From Chitinophagaceae bacterium BSSC1 (GTDB lineage Bacteria; Bacteroidota; Bacteroidia; Chitinophagales; Chitinophagaceae), in NCBI GenBank assembly GCA_002256435.1, contig NKJC01000002.1:477996-541995 (forward strand): a stretch of DNA of 64,000 bases, given 5' to 3'. The notes below the pieces were generated by a model. The model was given only the letters and a program-made list of their open reading frames with translations, was not told the origin of the DNA and did no database searches. Below, in pieces: positions 58,446 through 64,000 of the stretch (its first letter is position 1; every line of letters starts with the position of its first letter). Both the position numbers and the translations under genes were made by a program.

Positions 58446-59381
58446 TCATGAAAGGCGATAACCCAAATTAGGACTTTCAATTCCATTTGTAAGATTCCAC
58501 CAAATGGCTTTAAACAAAAGGGGGATAAACTGATATTGCCCATCTTTTACATAAGCAATAATATTCCTGGGAGTAACTAAAAACAGGAAGTGAAAATAAA
58601 AAACTAGCTTCTGAAAAAAATTGGCATTTCTCCTAATAAAGAGTATGCGATTGCGGTTCATGAAAAATTCTTTTAAAGCACTTTTTTGACCAACTGAAAC
58701 AGATTCTTTATGATAAATCAATGCTCCCATTTCTAATCTAATTTCAAAACCTGCTTTTTTAATTCTGGCCCCCCAATCCAATTCTTCATAATAAAGAAAA
58801 TAGTTTTCCGCCATTAAGCCAGCTTTTTCAATTGCGGCTCTGGTAATCATCATGGCTGCCCCATGTCCAAAACCTGTGAAACCGCTTAGATGATCAAACT
58901 GTCCTTTATCTTTTTCAAATTGCCCAATACAAGCATTTCTAGCTGTAAAATAATTCATGTCTGTATAACCAGCATACTGCAAAGTGTCAGGCTCTTGAAA
59001 ATACCTGATTTTGGGAGAAATCATTCCTGTTTTTGGATGCTCTGCAATGGTATCAACCAAAGTTTGTACCAATCCATCAGTGAACTCAGTATCGTTATTT
59101 ACAAAAAAAAGCAGATCCCCTTTTGCGTGAGATACCCCTAAATTATTTCCTCCTGCAAAACCCAAATTGGTCTGGGAGCGAATAAATTGTACATGGGGAT
59201 ATTTAAGAGTCCAAGCTGGAACAGGATTTTCCTTACTTCCATTATCTACAACTATAATTTCAAAATTTGGATATTGATTGGTTCTATAAAAAGCATCCAA
59301 AAATTCATCCGTTACATGACTATGATTAAAATTAACCGTAATAATGGAAACAAGTTTCATAACTTTTATTTGAGCGTTCAT
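58446..59381 (-). CDS. Glycosyltransferase family 2 (rhamnosyltransferase-like)
   Basis: 311 residues from ATG at 59381, which overlaps the previous stop as ATGA; the frame reaches TTG 59393, and ATG 59360 is a further choice. VSIITVNFNHSHVTDEFLDAF, IIVVDNGS and FVNNDTEF are GT-A motifs, followed by GHGAAMMITRAA and EELDWGARIKKAGF, which place it with the rhamnosyltransferase-like branch. Two weak hydrophobic segments lie at the end. Soluble or peripherally bound. Confidence 0.88.
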   Translation of the reverse strand: MNAQIKVMKLVSIITVNFNHSHVTDEFLDAFYRTNQYPNFEIIVVDNGSKENPVPAWTLKYPHVQFIRSQTNLGFAGGNNLGVSHAKGDLLFFVNNDTEFTDGLVQTLVDTIAEHPKTGMISPKIRYFQEPDTLQYAGYTDMNYFTARNACIGQFEKDKGQFDHLSGFTGFGHGAAMMITRAAIEKAGLMAENYFLYYEELDWGARIKKAGFEIRLEMGALIYHKESVSVGQKSALKEFFMNRNRILFIRRNANFFQKLVFYFHFLFLVTPRNIIAYVKDGQYQFIPLLFKAIWWNLTNGIESPNLGYRLS

Positions 59382-60235
59382 ACAGGCTTCCAACCCAATA
59401 ATTCTTGGTCAATCCAATCAAGTACATTGGCATCCGTTTCCTGATTAAATTTTCTTGCAAACAGTTTTCCGGAATTAGCCATTGAATTGCTATCATCCAT
59501 AGTTAGGGTCTTGGGGCTAGCTCCTCCCCCAGACCAGTCTATATACCTCATATTATCATTTACCATTTGGGATTTAAAAGGAGAAGCAAATAATATGGTT
59601 TGAAATACAATTTCATCTGGTGCCCATGTTAAATTGAAAAATCTAACAAACTCGGGATGCTCATCCATGTATTGAAGAATGTATCTCAAATGTTCCATGG
59701 TAATACTAAACCACTGTGAACGGCCAACTGCAATCAAATTGCCTGGCATCTTTCTTTTTGGCAGTAGTTTACGGAAAAACTTTTCTAACCTGAATTTACC
59801 TGCAAATGAGAAATTTGTAAAATGGTAGTATTCTACCCTTGGAATAGCTTCCTGCCATTCTGTAGCAACATCCAAAGTATGCATGAACGCCTTACTCTTA
59901 TTGGCAGCAAAAAAGTCATTGATTTCTTGGTTGGTTTTAAGCGGATAATCTTGGCCACTAACTAAATGAACTATATCATAAGCTATACCTGTTGAATCAA
60001 TTTGCTTTAAGCCATTGACTGTAGCTTGTACAATACTGTAAGCTCCCCAAGCAACTTTAACCCGTTCCTTTACAAAAAATAAATAGGGTCGTTGTTTGAG
60101 AAATTCAAAATGTGTAATATCTGCCTTTTTATCAATATGAATATAAATATCAACCCCAGGAAAAGCCAAACGGTCAACCAACCTTTCCAATTGTTTTGGA
60201 TTAGCATGGGCTAATATTAAATAGGCTGTATTCAC
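59378..60235 (-). CDS. GT14-type beta-1,6-N-acetylglucosaminyltransferase-like protein
   Basis: 285 residues with a GTG start at 60235 (no closer ATG). AYLILAHANPKQLERLVDRL and VYIHIDKKADITHFE at the start, HLVSGQDYPLKTNQEIN mid-way and SQWFSITMEHLRYILQYMDEHP later are the hallmarks of the core-2/I-branching enzyme family, common in bacterial polysaccharide loci. It starts 5 nt after the stop of the neighbouring glycosyltransferase. No signal or membrane segment. Confidence 0.87.
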   Translation of the reverse strand: MNTAYLILAHANPKQLERLVDRLAFPGVDIYIHIDKKADITHFEFLKQRPYLFFVKERVKVAWGAYSIVQATVNGLKQIDSTGIAYDIVHLVSGQDYPLKTNQEINDFFAANKSKAFMHTLDVATEWQEAIPRVEYYHFTNFSFAGKFRLEKFFRKLLPKRKMPGNLIAVGRSQWFSITMEHLRYILQYMDEHPEFVRFFNLTWAPDEIVFQTILFASPFKSQMVNDNMRYIDWSGGGASPKTLTMDDSNSMANSGKLFARKFNQETDANVLDWIDQELLGWKPV

Positions 60236-60240
60236 TGATA

Positions 60241-61452
60241 TTACCTCTTTTCCTTGTTTAAAATTGCATGATCAATTAACGCTACACTGTTTTCCCAAGT
60301 ATGCCCAGCCGCAAATGCCCTTCTTTGATTAGCCAATTCTGGGCTATTAGTTGCCAATGCTTTAGATATACAATCAATATAGGAATATTGGTCTTCAGCA
60401 AGGTAACAATGTTCCTTGAATATACGCATAGCTTCAGTTTTAGTTGCTACAACTGGTTTACCAACTGCTAAATATTCATCAATTTTCCTAGGATAATTTC
60501 CAATTGTTACTTGGTTTACAATCTGAGGATTAATGCAAACATCAAAAGCATGAATATATTGTGGAAGTTCTGAAGGGTCTTTTGAACCTATAAAAAAGAC
60601 ATTTTCACACTGGTGTAGTGGGCTAGACTTAAATACATCATCTTCTGGACCTACTAAAACCAAATTCCATTCTGGTTTGGATTTAGAAATGTGCATTAAC
60701 ACATCAATATCCAACCGAATGCTTTGCAAAGCACCTACATATCCAATAATGGGAGAAGGAATGACTAGCATATCTGCGGGCTTAGGCAACCCTTCTGTTT
60801 GCATAAACAAATCCAGTTCACAACCTTGACCAACATAATAAGATTGGGGATTATACTGTTTACAATAGTCAGCCAAGTATGTTGAATTAGCAACACAGAT
60901 ATCTGACTTTGCAATTAATTCAGGCTCTAATTTTTCTCCATGTTTTTTCCAATAATCTACGGCTAGCATAAAATCCCTAGAATAATATACACTAGTGGCT
61001 GGCTGCAACATTTCTTTTAAATGGAAAGACCGGAACATATCATTGTCATTAAACAAGACAATATTCTTAAAACCTAGTTCTTCTATTCCTTTTTGAATGG
61101 TTTGAGCAAATAAATTGTTATTCCGTTTATTCAACCATTCAAAGAGACCCTGAAAAGGGATCCAATTGATAGATTCAATCATCTTATTAGGATAAAGATT
61201 CCATAAATTATCTTGAATCTGAATCAATCCATTTTTTGATCCATTAATCACCTCTAATCTAGTTTGGATTTTAGGATCTGTTTTAGATTGATATAATGTT
61301 TTCCTATCTAGTGGTGCATTTACATAAAGAACACGATTATACTTACTCCATTCTAAAGCAATATTTTTACAATTGCTTCCAATAGAAACGTCCCATGGTT
61401 GTTGACCAACAACCACAATATCTCTTCCCTTTATTCTATCATTGTTTTGCAT
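60241..61452 (-). CDS. GT-B glycosyltransferase (family 4-like)
   Basis: 403 residues. The start region DIVVVGQQPWDVSIGSNCKN is typical of bacterial polysaccharide GTs of this type. The later Rossmann half has IGYVGALQS, WNLVLVGPEDD and a donor-binding end GNYPRKIDEYLAVGKPVVATKTEA, which fits family 4-like enzymes with a retaining mechanism. Its start overlaps the O-antigen ligase-like gene by 14 nt. No membrane helices. Confidence 0.85.
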   Translation of the reverse strand: MQNNDRIKGRDIVVVGQQPWDVSIGSNCKNIALEWSKYNRVLYVNAPLDRKTLYQSKTDPKIQTRLEVINGSKNGLIQIQDNLWNLYPNKMIESINWIPFQGLFEWLNKRNNNLFAQTIQKGIEELGFKNIVLFNDNDMFRSFHLKEMLQPATSVYYSRDFMLAVDYWKKHGEKLEPELIAKSDICVANSTYLADYCKQYNPQSYYVGQGCELDLFMQTEGLPKPADMLVIPSPIIGYVGALQSIRLDIDVLMHISKSKPEWNLVLVGPEDDVFKSSPLHQCENVFFIGSKDPSELPQYIHAFDVCINPQIVNQVTIGNYPRKIDEYLAVGKPVVATKTEAMRIFKEHCYLAEDQYSYIDCISKALATNSPELANQRRAFAAGHTWENSVALIDHAILNKEKR

Positions 61453-62950
61453 CCGCTAATAGATTTTGCTCATCATCCAGCCTTTTAGTAATCACAACCA
61501 ACGCTACCGTAAGGAAAAATAAGACATTAGAAGGATATTGCACAAAAGCCTCCTGGGGAAAATTTCCAATATTCCATGCAAATATAACCAACAACAATGC
61601 CAGCGTTAACGCTTTTAATTTGGGATCTCTTATGCTATAATAATTATTTATCCCAGTTTTAAGAATGACAAATATCATAATACAAAATATGGCCAATCCA
61701 ATTGGGCCTAATTCTACTGTCACCCTAACATAACCACTATCTGGTGGAAAATGAGCCAAATAAGAACCGGGAGCATATTTCTGACCAAAATACTCTGTGG
61801 CCCCTAACCCACCACCAATAGGATGGGAATAAATAAAAGGTTTAATCCTAGCTTGATTTCGTTTACGCACCAAATACGAAGCATCTTCATTTGGCCTGAA
61901 GGCCGATTGAAATCGCAAGATGTTTTGGTTAGAAGAGGGCATAAAAATTAAGAAAACTACAAAAAGCAAGCCCAACCCAGTGAATACCATTACCTGTTTA
62001 TTAAACTTTAAAATGGCATATAACATTAATGCAATAGGGACTAACGGGAATGCCCCTCTTGTACCAGAAAACAACATGGCATTTAAAAAAAACAATGCCA
62101 TAAAGCCAAGGATTAACTTTTTATAGAACTTAATCGGTCCAGAAATTAAACCCATGCATAACAAACTAGCCATGGCCATATTGTATGCAAAAGTTACTGG
62201 ATCAGACATCATGGAAAATTTTCTCCAGTGTCCTGCAAGGAATAATAATTGAGCAATATTGGGATCAGAATCAAGATAACGTTGCTCAAATTCAAAAAAG
62301 CCAATATACTCTTGCTTAAATGCATAACAAGCATTAATTACAGAAACAAGTAACCACCATTTAACAATGGTGTAAAGAAATTTTCTTGTTCTTACGTGCA
62401 ATAGAAATACAAAAAAATAAAGTGCCACCAATGCTACGGTTCTGAGTGCACCTAACCAAGAAAGTCTAGAAGCAGCAGCAGGATTGACTACTTCAAATAT
62501 ATTATACCCCACCCAAACCAGAATGACTGTACTAATTGGGTTTTTCAAAAGTTCCCATTCTTTTTTCTTTTTCATGTGAATGAAAATGCCCAAAATGAAT
62601 AGTCCCATAAATCCATCCATAATGGTTCCTAAAGGGGCATTAATCCCATAACGGATTAAGAGCATCATAGTATAGGCGTAGTTTAAATAGACCATGATTC
62701 CAAACTGGGGAACCACTATCAAAAAATAAACTACTGGAACACCTATCATCAATGCAATTGCCATGATTCCAGGAGTCATCCCTCCATTTGCTACCATTAT
62801 GGCAATAGCTGTTGCAGCAATTGATAAGAAAAAAAATCCTTGCCAACCATTGAATTTTTCAATCAATAACTTCCGTTTCAATTGATACAGAAATAATTTG
62901 AATCCACTGGCAGGAACATTGGAATTAATATGTAATTTAAAGTCTTCCAA
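61439..62950 (-). CDS. O-antigen ligase/polymerase-like membrane protein
   Basis: 503 residues with about 11 membrane helices and a large periplasmic loop in the second half. LMLYAILKF and the MLFSGTRGAFPLVPIALM segment match the O-antigen ligase (Wzy/WaaL-type) core; the loop carries SHPIGGGLGATEYFGQ and APGSYLAHFPPDSGYVRVTVELG, the usual loop motif. The start is TTG at 62950: no ATG is available between the stop of the small gene and residue 52. It probably polymerises or ligates the repeat unit built by the surrounding glycosyltransferases. Confidence 0.88.
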   Translation of the reverse strand: MEDFKLHINSNVPASGFKLFLYQLKRKLLIEKFNGWQGFFFLSIAATAIAIMVANGGMTPGIMAIALMIGVPVVYFLIVVPQFGIMVYLNYAYTMMLLIRYGINAPLGTIMDGFMGLFILGIFIHMKKKKEWELLKNPISTVILVWVGYNIFEVVNPAAASRLSWLGALRTVALVALYFFVFLLHVRTRKFLYTIVKWWLLVSVINACYAFKQEYIGFFEFEQRYLDSDPNIAQLLFLAGHWRKFSMMSDPVTFAYNMAMASLLCMGLISGPIKFYKKLILGFMALFFLNAMLFSGTRGAFPLVPIALMLYAILKFNKQVMVFTGLGLLFVVFLIFMPSSNQNILRFQSAFRPNEDASYLVRKRNQARIKPFIYSHPIGGGLGATEYFGQKYAPGSYLAHFPPDSGYVRVTVELGPIGLAIFCIMIFVILKTGINNYYSIRDPKLKALTLALLLVIFAWNIGNFPQEAFVQYPSNVLFFLTVALVVITKRLDDEQNLLADAKQ

Positions 62951-62952
62951 AA

Positions 62953-63096
62953 TTAAGGTGCAAGCATCTTATAAAAAATAGCCAGTTCAACAATAAGGGA
63001 CAAAGCAATAGCTGCTTTTCTGGTTAAATCAACCAAACGTGCATCGCGCTGCGCTTTTAAATCAGCATCATAGGTTTCTGTAGGGTCTATTCTCAT
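62953..63096 (-). CDS. 47-residue single-pass membrane protein
   Basis: Too short for many gene callers. ATG at 63096 gives MRIDPTETYDADLKAQRDAR followed by a hydrophobic helix (residues about 26-44) and a short end, stop at 62953. The start lies 5 nt after the stop of the upstream glycosyltransferase and the stop is 2 nt before the next gene. This tight packing in a minus-strand operon supports a real gene. The charged N-terminus should face the cytoplasm. Function unknown; it could help hold the ligase-like protein. Confidence 0.65.
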   Translation of the reverse strand: MRIDPTETYDADLKAQRDARLVDLTRKAAIALSLIVELAIFYKMLAP

Positions 63097-63101
63097 AAGG
63101 C

Positions 63102-64000
63102 CTATTTAATTTCATTGATATCCTTGTCATGATAATGTTGAGTGGCTACCGATAACTCATTAGCCTTTCTCACTTTCATCAAAGACAAAACTTGATAAAA
63201 AATAAACTTAGGAATCCCCCAAAGGGATTTATAAATACGTTTGTCTGTTTTGGACATTAGTAAAGAAAAAAGAAATCCAGCTACAAAAAGACAGAATCCA
63301 ATTAGCCAAATTAAGCTTTGCATTGGTGCCACTAATAAATCAACTAGGGCAAACATAAAAGATATAATCAAAAAAATAAACAATGGAGGCCTCAAAAGAA
63401 TCAATCCAAACAATAAGCGATTCCAGTCAAATTTTATCAATCCATTGCCAATCATCCCAAATCCAAATTTAAAATAACGGAACCAAGTATTAATCCAACG
63501 GGCCCTTTGCTTAACCAGTTGATCTGATTTAGAAGTTTTTTCATCATAAACAATGGCATGCTCTGAAAATGCTATGCGTTCTCCCCTATTTACAATTTCC
63601 TTTTGCAAAATCTTATCAAACCCTGCACCAGTAATGTCTTGGTGTTCTAAGCAATTTCTATACAATTCAGTTGTAAATGCCATACCAGATCCTGCTAAAG
63701 TTGCTGAAGAACCTGCCTCAAAAAGAATCTTCCCATCATAAAAATGGTAATAAATATCTCTAGCAGCGTCAAGGCATGCATACATGGTATCCATGTTTTT
63801 GGCATCTCTAACTCCTTGAACGGCTTTAAATCCTGCTTCAAAAAAAGGATTCAATTGGTCAAGATAATCTGGCTCAACCAAATTATCACTATCTATTATA
63901 GTTAACCTATCATGAGGTCTTTTAAAACGATGGATGGCATAAAAATGAGATCTAGTATTACTAGATAGCGTTTCTTCAGGTCTTAAAACAATCACTCTTT
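63102..64000 (-). CDS. Membrane glycosyltransferase family 2 (N-terminus beyond window)
   Basis: The frame is open to the right edge, so the true start is outside; a GTG at 63995 is internal. At least 299 residues are seen. DRLTIIDSDNLVEPDYLDQL holds the acidic DxD motif; GSGMAFTTEL and QRARWINTWFRYFKFG (a QxxRW motif) follow, then three to four membrane helices and a charged end. This is a GT2 of the processive, cellulose- or hyaluronan-synthase-like group. The nucleotide-binding start of the domain is missing from the window. Confidence 0.88.
   Translation of the reverse strand, partial: RVIVLRPEETLSSNTRSHFYAIHRFKRPHDRLTIIDSDNLVEPDYLDQLNPFFEAGFKAVQGVRDAKNMDTMYACLDAARDIYYHFYDGKILFEAGSSATLAGSGMAFTTELYRNCLEHQDITGAGFDKILQKEIVNRGERIAFSEHAIVYDEKTSKSDQLVKQRARWINTWFRYFKFGFGMIGNGLIKFDWNRLLFGLILLRPPLFIFLIISFMFALVDLLVAPMQSLIWLIGFCLFVAGFLFSLLMSKTDKRIYKSLWGIPKFIFYQVLSLMKVRKANELSVATQHYHDKDINEIK

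Noticed and set aside
1..64000. tRNA, rRNA, transposase, integrase or phage genes
   Set aside because: None could be seen on either strand; the gaps are too short or lack the features.

Overview
The window looks like a chromosome segment of a Bacteroidota bacterium, most likely of the family Chitinophagaceae. The reasons are its AT-rich base composition, a SusC/SusD pair, PKD-like repeat proteins, DUF2490, DUF4136 and DUF6515-type envelope proteins, a GTP-type PEP carboxykinase, and many exported sugar enzymes of types typical of the phylum. The genus is not determined. I see no rRNA, tRNA, CRISPR array, insertion sequence or phage gene.

Region by region. (1) 1-3874: the N-terminal part of a giant secreted protein on the minus strand, made of about 14 PKD-like repeats. 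It continues past the left edge. A compact hairpin lies in its leader. (2) 4200-5928: a cupin, a CbpA-type DnaJ protein and a Rieske lipoprotein. (3) 6027-28028: a large locus for uronic-acid sugars. A minus-strand block (esterase, aminotransferase, EamA transporter, Gfo/Idh/MocA protein, UxaC, SDR, solo TonB plug, two more Gfo/Idh/MocA proteins, ThuA) faces a plus-strand block (SusC, SusD, GH88, CE6-like esterase, UxuA, LacI). Together UxaC, the SDR and UxuA cover glucuronate to fructuronate to mannonate to 2-keto-3-deoxygluconate. KDG kinase and aldolase are not in the window. A recurring half-site, TTTnCGAnAACG, near the two minus-strand promoters and the SusC promoter is a plausible operator for the local LacI protein. 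(4) 28302-33862: PEP carboxykinase, an AspT/YidE-type transporter, a DUF2490 protein and a second mannonate dehydratase.

(5) 33972-47771: mostly envelope and signalling genes: an outer-membrane barrel candidate, DUF6515 and DUF4136 proteins, a two-lobed retropepsin-like protein, a hybrid histidine kinase with GAF, PAS, REC and Hpt domains, an 802-residue MG2/plug protein, a GMC oxidoreductase with its subunit-3 partner, and a START protein. (6) 47910-51704: four overlapping genes for UbiA prenyltransferase, type III polyketide synthase, methyltransferase and FAD oxidoreductase. This is the best candidate for an undescribed system and probably makes a modified aromatic or quinone-like lipid. 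(7) 51701-57097: a mannan operon with GH26 mannanase, sodium:solute symporter, GH130 phosphorylase and cellobiose 2-epimerase, matching the mannobiose epimerase/mannosylglucose phosphorylase route known from Bacteroides fragilis. (8) 57246-64000: an exopolysaccharide cluster of five glycosyltransferases, an O-antigen ligase-like protein and a 47-residue membrane protein. It runs off the right edge.

All identifications come from reading motifs and context by eye. No database search was run.
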